Assembly: GCA_016787525.1 (NCBI GenBank)
Contig: JAEUUP010000012.1
Span: forward strand, 90,184-154,183
Direction of reading: 5' to 3'
DNA length: 64,000 nt
Origin: Saprospiraceae bacterium
GTDB lineage: Bacteria; Bacteroidota; Bacteroidia; Chitinophagales; Saprospiraceae
Under the pieces are notes generated by a model. That model searched no databases, was not told the origin of the DNA, and worked only from the letters and a program-made list of their open reading frames with translations. Positions 27,801 through 36,195 of this stretch are shown piece after piece; position 1 is the first letter of the stretch; every line of letters starts with the position of its first letter. A program made the translations under genes and the position numbers.

Positions 27801-28181
27801 GCAGGATTCAGTGCGACGGGTAATATCTTACGCTACAATTTTGAAAATCGTTGGCAAAAAGTAGGTGACATAACAGACGTACCCAAGCCCATTTATTTAG
27901 GTCAGCAAACGGGTTTGAGCAATATGATGAGTACTCGTTTTCTGTACGATGGCAGCTATATCCGCCTGCGAGACATAGAGTTCGCTTATCGTTTGCCCGA
28001 CATATTCATCAAAAGGATGAAAATGAGTCATTCAAAAGTGTATTTCCGCAGTAATAATTTGTGGACTTGGGTGAAAGATAAACGATTGAATTTTGACCCT
28101 GAAGTGCCTATCGGTGGCACTTTAGACCAAAGACCGCCCAATTTTAAAACGCTTTTGGTCGGATTGGATATGGGTTTTTGA
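24876..28181 (+). CDS. SusC/RagA-type TonB-dependent transporter with STN domain
   Basis: 1101 aa. Signal peptide 1-25; STN domain about 28-105 (signal transfer to FecR); carboxypeptidase-regulatory-like beta domain about 130-210 (VSGLVTNSENEPLVGASIQMD); plug domain with the SusC signature around 215-345 (LYVVDGIPV, LKDASATALYGSRGANGVI); and a beta-barrel to the C terminus. It imports a large ligand captured by the SusD-like lipoprotein encoded next. Dispersed motifs at 25213 (DPSV) and 25451 (IPLS) fall in the linker after STN and at the end of the beta domain, not in the barrel. The substrate cannot be read from the sequence. Confidence 0.95.
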   Translation: MTLSLLRFSISTLLVCVTSLQVVTAQAILNRTISLTVDNQDIKTVLKSIEKAADVSFSYRSSLLPKGQKVSFIAQNERLKTVLDNLFKPLFIQYEVVKEQIILTQIESVSKTDPSVFPQKKEDTESEKELFTVSGLVTNSENEPLVGASIQMDRSSKGTITDQNGRFSLKLTGDESESIVICRFIGYETKEIPLSKQPILTIILQSRLQQLNEVMVVAYGTQKRTIYTGAAVNVDMETLENAPRASFQESLQGNVAGLLSTNGSGQPGSVPSVRIRGIGSINASSAPLYVVDGIPVVSGDITGYNTNTLSAINPNDIASLVVLKDASATALYGSRGANGVILITTKKGQVGKAKIQLNVQKGANYNPISDKNKTLNTQEAIQYLREAWINAGLNPDLFNQELKNRAIDTTINTDWFNAVLQNGNFLNADLAISGGTERNTFFLSSSYNKSESVQQGIGYQRGTMRLNIKNNTTQRLTINGGIGLSYQQSSNSLGGSSFANPMRSMYRLQPWLPVKNNDGNYNLSYNNGYNPVALIENNTRKGDTYNLNSSIGAVYQLTPFLSLENREAIDFNHGVAQSYSDPRFGNLNVSVGGVVENYVQDIVNWNITNIIRFKKEWQKQALEIFGGYEASKRTDKDQSDTFNQLVPNLKTGTSVASTATETSNSLLSSFFNAQYAFRSRYYASASFRRDGSSRFGSDNRFGKFWSVGGGWNLHKEPFLTTKYFSEGRIRVSYGATGNQTNIDNFGSRGLYFIGNDYNSVPGYVFSQFENTTLTWEKNYPFNLGCDFSFFKNRLSLTADYYFRTTKSLLLEVLVPATNGISSYLDNYGSLTNEGFELSLSSINFQPAKQNGFKWTTNIVFSTNKNTITNINAPIRSDFLNRDIGTDVYQWFLIGYAGTDPATGKALWYKDGAKQVTVTSFGAANRFNQGSALPAFYGSVSNSLQYKSLSFKCQLYVYWGNKVRDIHGVFTSADASAGFSATGNILRYNFENRWQKVGDITDVPKPIYLGQQTGLSNMMSTRFLYDGSYIRLRDIEFAYRLPDIFIKRMKMSHSKVYFRSNNLWTWVKDKRLNFDPEVPIGGTLDQRPPNFKTLLVGLDMGF

Positions 28182-28198
28182 GCTTTTCACTTTGACAA

Positions 28199-28210
28199 TA
28201 CTGAGGGGGT
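28199..28210 (+). repeat. Dispersed motif, intergenic copy (TACTGAGGGGGT)
   Basis: Perfect copy 18 bp after the SusC stop codon, upstream of the SusD-like gene. Confidence 0.85.
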
Positions 28211-28299
28211 GACTGACCTAAGATTAAATTTTGAAATTTTAGTAAATCTCTATTGCCACAAAACTTTAGTAACAATTAAAACAAGATTTTTATCAATCA

Positions 28300-29754
28300 A
28301 TGAAAAACCTAATCCTTGTTTTACTGCTCAATATTGGACTATTCACTGCTTGTAATGACCGTTTTTTGGATATAAAACCCAAAGAAAACGTGTCTATCGC
28401 TGACGCAATAGTGAGTGTGCCAACCATGCGGACAGCTTTGATGGGTACATATTCATTGATGCAACACAGCGATTACTATGGTCGAACACTGGTTGTTTTG
28501 CCAGATTTGATGTCAGATAATATGTATCAAAGTGTTGTGGCAGGTTCGCGGTACAATAATTATGACCGCTATAGCATGACTGAAGCCGATGTAGATGCGA
28601 CCAATACATGGGCGCAGATATACCGTGTCATCATCAATGCCAATGCAATTATTGAACGGGGTGCAGACCTGCAAACAGGTTTTTCGACTGATGAAGCAAT
28701 TGAAATCAAACAACTACGTGGTGAAGCACACGCAATTAGGGCTTTAGCTTATTTCGACTTGTGTAAACTATTTGCCAAAACATACACAGCTACAACAGAG
28801 GGCACCCAATGGGGTGTGCCGATTGTATTGTCTTATCCGAAAAATAAAACGGACATATCCTATCCTGCTCGAAATACCGTGAAAGAAGTATATGACCAAA
28901 TCATTCGAGATGCCCAGTTTGCGCTCGATTTGATGCCACCAAGTGGCACTGTTATTAACGGTACATTCACAGCAAGATTGAATCGGTGGGGTGTTTATGC
29001 GCTACTTTCAAGGGTTTATCTGTACAAAGGCGATTGGGGAAATGCCGAAAAAGCAGCAACACAAGTAATAAGCAGTGGTAAATACAGTCTTTTACCGAAT
29101 GCCACTTTGGTGACAGATTACAAAAAACAACTCAATACAGAGTCTATTTTTGAAATTGTCAATACCGAAAAAGACAATCAAGGCACTGATGGTGTGGCGT
29201 ATCTATACTCTCAAATGGGCTATGGCGAAATGTTGGCTTCTACCAATTTGTACAGTGCTTACAACGCTGCGGATGCACGCAAAGGGTTTATGTCGAAAGG
29301 CAATCGCAACGCGAGTGGCGGCGAAACCAATGTCAATCTAATCAACAAATACAGTGGCAATACTGAGGGGGTGCATTTTAATGAAAACATCAAAGTGTTT
29401 CGGTTGGCTGAAATGTATCTCATACGTGCCGAAGCGCGTGCCCGATTAGGGTCAGACATCAAAGGGGCACAAGCTGATGTGCAATTAATCCGTTCACGAG
29501 CTTATCCAACGGCAGCGATGGTGACAGAAACAGGTACAGGACTGATTGATTTCATCATGAATGAACGCCGCCGCGAGTTTGCTTTTGAAGGCTACCGATT
29601 GTTCGATTTGCTTCGGACTAAAACCAATTTTACAAAATACAGTGCTGCAGGCAATACCATCAGCATCACTTGGATGCGCGACAAAGTAACGCTGCCGATT
29701 CCACAACGTGAAATATTAATCAATCCAAATTTGGTACAAAATGCAGGCTATTAA
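28300..29754 (+). CDS. SusD/RagB-family outer-membrane lipoprotein
   Basis: 484 aa. Lipobox LFTAC with lipidated Cys18, followed by the typical N-terminal DRFLDIKPKE. Helical TPR-like repeats (EIKQLRGEAHAIRALAYFDL) and the C-terminal SusD signature (FIMNERRREFAFEGYRLFDLLRTK) are present. It caps the SusC barrel and binds substrate at the cell surface. A dispersed motif at 29361 reads GNTEGVHFN. It forms a locus with sigma, FecR and SusC, but no glycoside hydrolase follows; instead secreted amidohydrolase-like enzymes do. Confidence 0.95.
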   Translation: MKNLILVLLLNIGLFTACNDRFLDIKPKENVSIADAIVSVPTMRTALMGTYSLMQHSDYYGRTLVVLPDLMSDNMYQSVVAGSRYNNYDRYSMTEADVDATNTWAQIYRVIINANAIIERGADLQTGFSTDEAIEIKQLRGEAHAIRALAYFDLCKLFAKTYTATTEGTQWGVPIVLSYPKNKTDISYPARNTVKEVYDQIIRDAQFALDLMPPSGTVINGTFTARLNRWGVYALLSRVYLYKGDWGNAEKAATQVISSGKYSLLPNATLVTDYKKQLNTESIFEIVNTEKDNQGTDGVAYLYSQMGYGEMLASTNLYSAYNAADARKGFMSKGNRNASGGETNVNLINKYSGNTEGVHFNENIKVFRLAEMYLIRAEARARLGSDIKGAQADVQLIRSRAYPTAAMVTETGTGLIDFIMNERRREFAFEGYRLFDLLRTKTNFTKYSAAGNTISITWMRDKVTLPIPQREILINPNLVQNAGY

Positions 29755-29788
29755 AGAATATCTTTTTACAAAAAACACCTTTTTTATC

Positions 29789-32146
29789 ATGAAATCAAAA
29801 AAATACACAGGGTTGTGCTGTTTACTCTGTGCAACAATCCTTCCGTTTTCTGTCTTGGGGCAACAGACCATCGGCTCTTTTCCACTCATGGAAGGCGGCT
29901 TTGAAGGTCAAGCGGCAGGGGCATTAACACAAGCTGCCTCTATTGCCACGGGCGTACAATCCACCGCTTGGACAGTGACAACAACGACTAACACAACGGC
30001 AACCATCACTGCATCTGGCGCACGGTCAGGCAATCAATACATTAATGTCTCGCAACTGGCGGGCGGTAGTTCGCTGCGTGTCAACTCGCCCTCTTCGGCG
30101 AATGGCTCACTTTTGAACAGTACAACCTATGTTTTTCAATATTATTACAGAACAACAGCGACACCGACCAATGTATCTATTGGTATCACAACCGATGGTA
30201 CGGCAGGTGGGGCAGCAGGTTCAACCGTCTCAGGATTGGTTAATACAAATGGCATTTGGACAAAAGTAACGAAGACCATTACAACAAACTCCTCAAGCAA
30301 CAGTCCGCGCTATGGTCTTGGACAAGTTGTCCGAAGTACAACGACAGGGACAGCAATGAATCCCATTGATTTCGACGATTTTGTTGTTTATCAAGGCAGT
30401 GCTGCTGACGAAACTGCACCAAATAGTCCAGGTATTGTCACGATGAATGTCGGCAGCAACGCAATTGATGTCAGTTGGGGTGCGGCAAGTGGTGGCGTGG
30501 ACGGTGGCGGTTATGTTGTTGTCAGATACACCTCTTTGCCGTCTGCCAACGATGACCCCAATCAAAATGGCATTTATTCTGTCGGTCAAACCATCGCAGG
30601 AACGACAACTGGAACAGTGCGTTACATCGGTACTGCCACTAATTTTACGGACAATCAAGGCATTAACAATGGTACAACCTATTACTACAAGGTTTATACT
30701 GTTGACAAAGCCTTCAATTATTCGCTCGAAAGCCTATCACTCAATGCTTATCAAGCAGGTACAGTCTATTATGGCGCAAATAATTATATCGAATATCGAG
30801 CAGGCAACTTACCCATCATTGTCACAGCACCGCATGGCGGTGACATAGAGCCTGTCTCTATTCCAGACCGCAGTTGTGCGAATTGTATCATCATTGCAGA
30901 TGCCAATACCGATGATTTAGCTGCTAAATTGGATGCTTCTTTACGCACTTCTTTGAATGGCTATCCTCACATCATCATCAATCATTTGCACCGTAGTAAG
31001 TTAGATGCGAATAGAGAAATTGTTGAAGCTGCCGATGGCAATGCCACCGCAGAAGCGGCTTGGCGCGAGTGGGAAGCCTTTGTTTTAGCTGCTAAAAACA
31101 ACATTATTCAAAACTCGGGTAAAGGTTTGATGATTGACTTGCATGGACATGGGCATACGATTCAACGTCTTGAGCTGGGTTTTGATCTAACAGCTGCTGA
31201 ATTAAGGTTGTCCGATGCGACTTTAGACAATACCACCTACCGAGATAAAACATCTATCAAAACAAATATCACCAACAACCCCAATAGTTTCAATACACCT
31301 CAAATGATTCGAGGGGATTTTGCACTTGGTACTTTATTGGCAGACAGAGGATACCCCTCAGTACCTTCCAAACAAGATGTTGCACCTGCCTTGGGCGATG
31401 ATTATTTCGATGGTGGTTATAATGTCGAGCGTTATGGCAGCAACGACGGCTCGGCAATTGATGCCATTCAAATTGAATGTAATTATACTGGCGTACGCAA
31501 TTCATCGGCTAATCGAACTGCTTTTGCAACACAAGCGGCAGCTGCTTTGAAAGCTTATTTGCAAAAACATTATTTTCCTGTATTGCCTGTGTCTTTGAGT
31601 CAATTTGCAGGTGTGCGCATGGGTGCTATTAATCGGCTGTTGTGGCAAACAGAAGTGGAAACTAATAATGCAGGTTTTGATATAGAACGCAGTCTGGACG
31701 GCAAAAACTTTACAAAATGGGCTTTTATACCCTCAAAAGCCAAAGGTGGCAACAGCAATAGACCTTTAGAGTACACGCTTGACGACAATACCCCCCTCAG
31801 TATTTTGACCTATTATCGCTTGAAACAGACAGACTTCGATGGTCAGATTGCCTATTCTCGCATTATTTCTGTGGAAGGTCAAAAAGGTCAAAACGTTTTG
31901 TCGGTCTATCCGAATCCGACAAAAGGGAAACTCAATATTATCATCAACAACAGCGAAGAAGGTCAAGCACACCTATCGCTTTACAGCTTACAAGGACAAT
32001 TGGTTTGGCAAAAAACAATGGAACTCACCAATGGCACAGCCGATGTGTCTTTGGAATTGCCACCCCTCAGTAAAGGTGTGTACATTTTAAGAGTATCGGA
32101 TAGAAAGAACAGCTTTGCTTCGCAAACAAAGGTCTTTGTTGAATAA
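29789..32146 (+). CDS. Secreted N-formylglutamate-amidohydrolase-like protein with FN3 and sorting domain
   Basis: 785 aa from the ATG at 29789 (MKSKKYTG, then a signal peptide ending VLGQ); an upstream in-frame ATG at 29741 overlaps susD and is less likely. Order: beta-rich N-terminal domain (about 20-205), fibronectin-III-like domain (about 210-315), catalytic domain (about 325-600) with APHGG, LHRSKLDANRE and MIDLHGHGH, a linker (LDDNTPLSILTYYRLKQTD), and a T9SS type-A sorting domain starting VYPNPTKGK. The metal-binding His residues fit the N-formylglutamate amidohydrolase superfamily. Dispersed motifs at 31353 (YPSV), 31790 (TPLS) and 32062 (PPLS). Substrate unknown. Confidence 0.8.
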   Translation: MKSKKYTGLCCLLCATILPFSVLGQQTIGSFPLMEGGFEGQAAGALTQAASIATGVQSTAWTVTTTTNTTATITASGARSGNQYINVSQLAGGSSLRVNSPSSANGSLLNSTTYVFQYYYRTTATPTNVSIGITTDGTAGGAAGSTVSGLVNTNGIWTKVTKTITTNSSSNSPRYGLGQVVRSTTTGTAMNPIDFDDFVVYQGSAADETAPNSPGIVTMNVGSNAIDVSWGAASGGVDGGGYVVVRYTSLPSANDDPNQNGIYSVGQTIAGTTTGTVRYIGTATNFTDNQGINNGTTYYYKVYTVDKAFNYSLESLSLNAYQAGTVYYGANNYIEYRAGNLPIIVTAPHGGDIEPVSIPDRSCANCIIIADANTDDLAAKLDASLRTSLNGYPHIIINHLHRSKLDANREIVEAADGNATAEAAWREWEAFVLAAKNNIIQNSGKGLMIDLHGHGHTIQRLELGFDLTAAELRLSDATLDNTTYRDKTSIKTNITNNPNSFNTPQMIRGDFALGTLLADRGYPSVPSKQDVAPALGDDYFDGGYNVERYGSNDGSAIDAIQIECNYTGVRNSSANRTAFATQAAAALKAYLQKHYFPVLPVSLSQFAGVRMGAINRLLWQTEVETNNAGFDIERSLDGKNFTKWAFIPSKAKGGNSNRPLEYTLDDNTPLSILTYYRLKQTDFDGQIAYSRIISVEGQKGQNVLSVYPNPTKGKLNIIINNSEEGQAHLSLYSLQGQLVWQKTMELTNGTADVSLELPPLSKGVYILRVSDRKNSFASQTKVFVE

Positions 32147-32312
32147 AGATGTTTTAAAAACGCGTCCTTCCAATCACAATTTAGGGGCTGCTTCCGAAAG
32201 GACAGCCTCTCTTTTTTTTAAAAAAAGTAGGTTTAAAAAGAGTACAAAAGAAAGCTGTGGTGATTTAGAGTTTATGCAATCAAAAATCTTCCTATCTTAT
32301 CAAATTCTTAAA

Positions 32313-34742
32313 ATGAAATTCTGTATGAAAAAAGGTTTTTACACTTTTACTCGCCCAGCCGATTTACGAAAAGGAACACTTTGCTTTTTATGTTTCTCTC
32401 TCTTTTTCTCTTTCTTTTTAACGAACAGCCTCTATGCTCAAATTACTTCCGCAAGTAGTGGCAGTTGGGGTAGTGGTGCAACTTGGGTGGGCGGTGTTGT
32501 CCCAACTTCAAGCGACAATGTTGTCATTGCCGCCACGCACACCGTAACAATTGACGATGCCAATGCAGCTTGTAACAATATTTCTTTTGGAGCGACGACA
32601 TCCAAGCTGGATATGTTTACAGCATCAAGCGTATTGAGTGTTTATGGCAATTTCACCATTTTAGCAGCACACACTGCATTCTCAAATTGGGCTGCTGGTG
32701 CTAAATTGAAATTTACAGGTTCGGCAGCCACGCAAACACTCAGTGGTTGGGAATCAAGTACAACAGTTTCAACTTCTCTGATGGAAGTCGTTGTAGATAA
32801 ATCAACTGGGAAAGTCACAACTTCTGGCACAAATATGAAATTGGGCATAGGCACAAGTCTTGAAGTAATTAACGGTACTTTCGAATTAGCTTCAACAGAC
32901 GATATACAAGGTTGTTCACGTGCTGGTGGAACTGGAACACAGCCGACTATTACGGTTCAAAGTACAGGAACATTCAATATGGCTGGTAGCTCATCATATA
33001 TTCGGAGCAGAATATTTACAGGGGACGACCAATCGAAAATTGGTAAGATGACTGTTTTAGGTTCAGTTTCATTAGGTGCTTCAGATGACAATACGCGAAG
33101 AATCAATTTAGGTGGGATTGACATTGAAAATGGCGGTACTGTTGAAATGGCATCAGGATTAAGTACAGCAGCAAGTATATTTAATCCAGGACCTATTACT
33201 GTAAAAAGTGGCGGTGTCTTTAAAACAACAACAACAACAACTAACTATTGGTTTACTAATGTCACTACCCCAACCACTCTCCTAATTCAATCAGGTGGCG
33301 AATTCAATATTGCAGGTTCAACCAGTGGCAATAACTTACCACAAGTTGTTACTTTAAATACAGGCAGTTCTGTTCGTTATTCCTATTCAACAGCTGCACA
33401 AACCATGTCTTCCGATGCTAAATTAGCCACTTACGAAAACCTTATCATCACCAATCCCAACCCTAAAACCTTGGGACAAAACACAACTGTCAATGGGACT
33501 CTATCCATTCGCGGTTCTGCGACTTTGGCTTTAGGTGGTTTTGCATTGACTTATGGGCCGACTGCAACATTGAGTTATTTTTCTTCGGCTATCTCACAAA
33601 CCACTTCAGATGCAGAGTGGCCCGCTTCAGGTAGTGTGCCTTTCAACGTCAATATCAGCAACTCAGCAGCGACCCCCTCAGTAACTTTACATGGTTCTCG
33701 GTCTATTGCTGGTACTTTGACTTTATCCAATGGTAAATTCATCTTAGGTGCTAACAATTTAACGGTGGGTGCGATTTCTGGCGGCTCATCTGCCAGCTAT
33801 GTGGTCACGGATGGCGCAGGGGCTTTGACTCGTTCCAACTTTACAGGGGCGACAACTTTCCCTGTTGGCTCTTCGGCGACTGTTTATGCGCCAGCAATTG
33901 TCACAAACAATGCATCGGCTCGTGATTTCTCGGTGAAAGTAGGGAATGTTGTGACGAATCCTGTAGATGCAACGAAGGTTGTCAATCTTCAATGGGACAT
34001 CACGCCTTCTAATGCCACGGGCAATAATGCAGACTTGACCTTACAATGGAATGCCGCCAATCAAGCTGCTTCTTTCAACAGTGCTTCTGAGGTTTATATG
34101 GGTCATTATGATACCAATACATCGAAATGGGATGTAACCAAACTGGCAACTGTGAGTGGTTCTGACCCTTTTACAGCAACTGCCACAGGTTTTACGGCGT
34201 TTTCGCCTTTTGCTTTAGGCAATTTGGGAGCTTTACCGATTGAGTTGTCAAAATTTGAAGTCAAACGCCGTGAACAAGCCGCTGTCTTGTCGTGGGTTAC
34301 AGCAAGCGAAAAAGACAATGCTTTGTTTCTCATTGAACAATCTACAAATGGCGTGGACTTTCAAACCATCGGACAAGTAAAAGGACATGGCACGACAGTC
34401 CTCGCAACAACTTATGACTTTGAACACAATACCCCCTCAGTAGGCATCAATTATTATCGCTTGAAACAAATGGACTTCAATGGCACGGCACATTACAGCC
34501 CTGTTCGGTCTGTCTTGTTCGGTAAAACAAGTTTGGTCATCAAAACAACTTTAGTACATGAGGCTTTAGACGTTTTTGTCGGCGATGAAACCACGACTTT
34601 GGGCATTTTCAATACGGCGGGTCAACAGGTATTCAATGCCAAGGTGCAAGGAACACAACGTTTAGACATCAGTGCTTTGTCAACAGGCTTGTACATTGTT
34701 CGGACTGCCACAGGTGAAGTGAGTCGGTTTGCAAAACAATAA
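32313..34742 (+). CDS. Large secreted beta-repeat protein with T9SS sorting domain
   Basis: About 809 aa from ATG 32313; a second in-frame ATG at 32325 (MKKGFYTF) is equally plausible, and longer upstream extensions overlap the previous gene. After a signal peptide (ends SLYAQ) comes a Trp-Thr-Gly-rich start (GSWGSGATWVGG) typical of Bacteroidota surface proteins, many short beta-strand repeats, a domain shared with the product of 41848-44283 (VVTDGAGALTR to NLQWDITPS), and a C-terminal part resembling a sorting domain (LSTGLYIVRT). Dispersed motifs at 33672 and 34431 (both TPSV). Probably an adhesin or matrix protein; no enzyme domain seen. Confidence 0.8.
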   Translation: MKFCMKKGFYTFTRPADLRKGTLCFLCFSLFFSFFLTNSLYAQITSASSGSWGSGATWVGGVVPTSSDNVVIAATHTVTIDDANAACNNISFGATTSKLDMFTASSVLSVYGNFTILAAHTAFSNWAAGAKLKFTGSAATQTLSGWESSTTVSTSLMEVVVDKSTGKVTTSGTNMKLGIGTSLEVINGTFELASTDDIQGCSRAGGTGTQPTITVQSTGTFNMAGSSSYIRSRIFTGDDQSKIGKMTVLGSVSLGASDDNTRRINLGGIDIENGGTVEMASGLSTAASIFNPGPITVKSGGVFKTTTTTTNYWFTNVTTPTTLLIQSGGEFNIAGSTSGNNLPQVVTLNTGSSVRYSYSTAAQTMSSDAKLATYENLIITNPNPKTLGQNTTVNGTLSIRGSATLALGGFALTYGPTATLSYFSSAISQTTSDAEWPASGSVPFNVNISNSAATPSVTLHGSRSIAGTLTLSNGKFILGANNLTVGAISGGSSASYVVTDGAGALTRSNFTGATTFPVGSSATVYAPAIVTNNASARDFSVKVGNVVTNPVDATKVVNLQWDITPSNATGNNADLTLQWNAANQAASFNSASEVYMGHYDTNTSKWDVTKLATVSGSDPFTATATGFTAFSPFALGNLGALPIELSKFEVKRREQAAVLSWVTASEKDNALFLIEQSTNGVDFQTIGQVKGHGTTVLATTYDFEHNTPSVGINYYRLKQMDFNGTAHYSPVRSVLFGKTSLVIKTTLVHEALDVFVGDETTTLGIFNTAGQQVFNAKVQGTQRLDISALSTGLYIVRTATGEVSRFAKQ

Positions 34743-34844
34743 AACATCGGTATTCTTTTCATATATTTTGGAGAGTCCTTCTCTATTTATAGTCGCAAAA
34801 TGAGGATAACACTAAAATAGAATGGATATGACGTATGACTGTTT

Positions 34845-34877
34845 ACGTGTCGGATAACTTCAAGTTATTCGACACGT
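34845..34877 (+). terminator. Hairpin terminator candidate
   Basis: 16-nt arms (34845-34860 and 34862-34877) with one G:T wobble and a one-base loop in the linear sequence, beginning ACGTGTCGGATAA. It follows the large secreted protein gene. No T-tract follows, so it may instead shape the message end. Confidence 0.45.
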
Positions 34878-34998
34878 GACTCAAACACGCAACTCTAATT
34901 TGATTTTAGGATGTATGCGCATGACGAGTCAAAAAGCCCGTTAGAGCAACATATAAGTAGAGAGGGATTTTTTTAAAAGCCAGACATTAAAGATAAAG

Positions 34999-36195
34999 AT
35001 GACAAAAACACTCTGTGCATGGACGATTATATGCTTTTGTACGCTCAAACTCTGCGCACAAACCTACCAAGCGGGCAATGTTTATGTCGGTACAAAGAAT
35101 TATATCGAGTACGATGCTGGCAATCTGCCCATCATCATCACGGCACCGCATGGAGGGTATCTCGAACCCTTGACAATTCCCGATCGCACTTGCGCAGATT
35201 GCACAACCATCATGGATGCCAACACACAAGAGCTGGCTCGACAGATTGATACAGCCTTACGACAGGAGTTTGGCTGCATTCCGCACATCATCATCAATCG
35301 GTTGCACCGCAAGAAGTTGGATGCCAATCGAGATATGGTCGAAGCGGCGGATGGTTCGGCAGAAGCAGAGGTCGCTTGGCGCGAATGGCATCAATTCATC
35401 CATGCTGCCAAGAAAGATATGGTGCAACGTTACGGGCGCGGTCTCTTGATTGATTTACATGGGCATGGACACACGGTTCAGCGGCTTGAAGTCGGCTATT
35501 TGCTCGACGACCCTGAGCTGCGTTTGTCCGATTCATTGCTTTCGACCCCTTCCTATCGCAATCGTTTGAGCATCAAAAACTTGGTTTTACACAATAATAA
35601 TGGTTTTAATGCCGCTCAATTGATGCGAGGCTCTTTTGCTTTGGGGACTTTACTGGCAACCAATGGTTTTCCTGCCGTGCCTTCGCAACAAGATGTCGCT
35701 CCTCTGGTCGGAGAGAGCTATTTCAATGGCGGATACAACACGCTTCGGCATGGTAGCCGCGATAGTACGACCATTGATGCCATCCAAATCGAATGTAACT
35801 ACACAGGTGTGCGAAATACCTATGCCAATCGCAAAAGGTTTGCGACTGAATTGGCGGCGGCTTTGAAAGTTTATTTGGGTAAGCACTATTTCGCCTCAAC
35901 CAACTTCGGTTGTCGCACGGCTACGGTTGACAAAAACGAGGGTATCGGCATTTCTGTCTATCCCAATCCCGTGCATCAGTCTATGACGATTCAATTTGAG
36001 GACAGCATGGACGGGGTTTTCACAGTCACTTTATACAATTTGCAAGGTCAGATTGTCTATCAAGACAGTATGGACAGACAAGTCGCAATGCCTATCCGCA
36101 CCAATCTACCCCCCCTCAGTAAAGGCTTATATTTATTGAGTTTGACGAACAAAAAGCACACTTTAATCAAGCAAACAAAGGTTTTTATTGAATAA
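34999..36195 (+). CDS. Secreted N-formylglutamate-amidohydrolase-like enzyme with sorting domain
   Basis: 398 aa. Signal peptide 1-20 (ends KLCAQ), then directly the catalytic domain (about 22-295): APHGG, DANTQELA, LHRKKLDANRD and LIDLHGHGH are conserved with its two paralogues. It lacks the FN3 and linker domains of the 29789 protein and joins straight to a type-A sorting domain (VYPNPVHQS to the end). Motif at 36108-36121, with an unusually long 7-C run, is read NLPPLSKGLY, the same place as in the 29789 paralogue. Its stop codon overlaps the next start by one base (TAATG), so the two are coupled. Confidence 0.82.
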   Translation: MTKTLCAWTIICFCTLKLCAQTYQAGNVYVGTKNYIEYDAGNLPIIITAPHGGYLEPLTIPDRTCADCTTIMDANTQELARQIDTALRQEFGCIPHIIINRLHRKKLDANRDMVEAADGSAEAEVAWREWHQFIHAAKKDMVQRYGRGLLIDLHGHGHTVQRLEVGYLLDDPELRLSDSLLSTPSYRNRLSIKNLVLHNNNGFNAAQLMRGSFALGTLLATNGFPAVPSQQDVAPLVGESYFNGGYNTLRHGSRDSTTIDAIQIECNYTGVRNTYANRKRFATELAAALKVYLGKHYFASTNFGCRTATVDKNEGIGISVYPNPVHQSMTIQFEDSMDGVFTVTLYNLQGQIVYQDSMDRQVAMPIRTNLPPLSKGLYLLSLTNKKHTLIKQTKVFIE

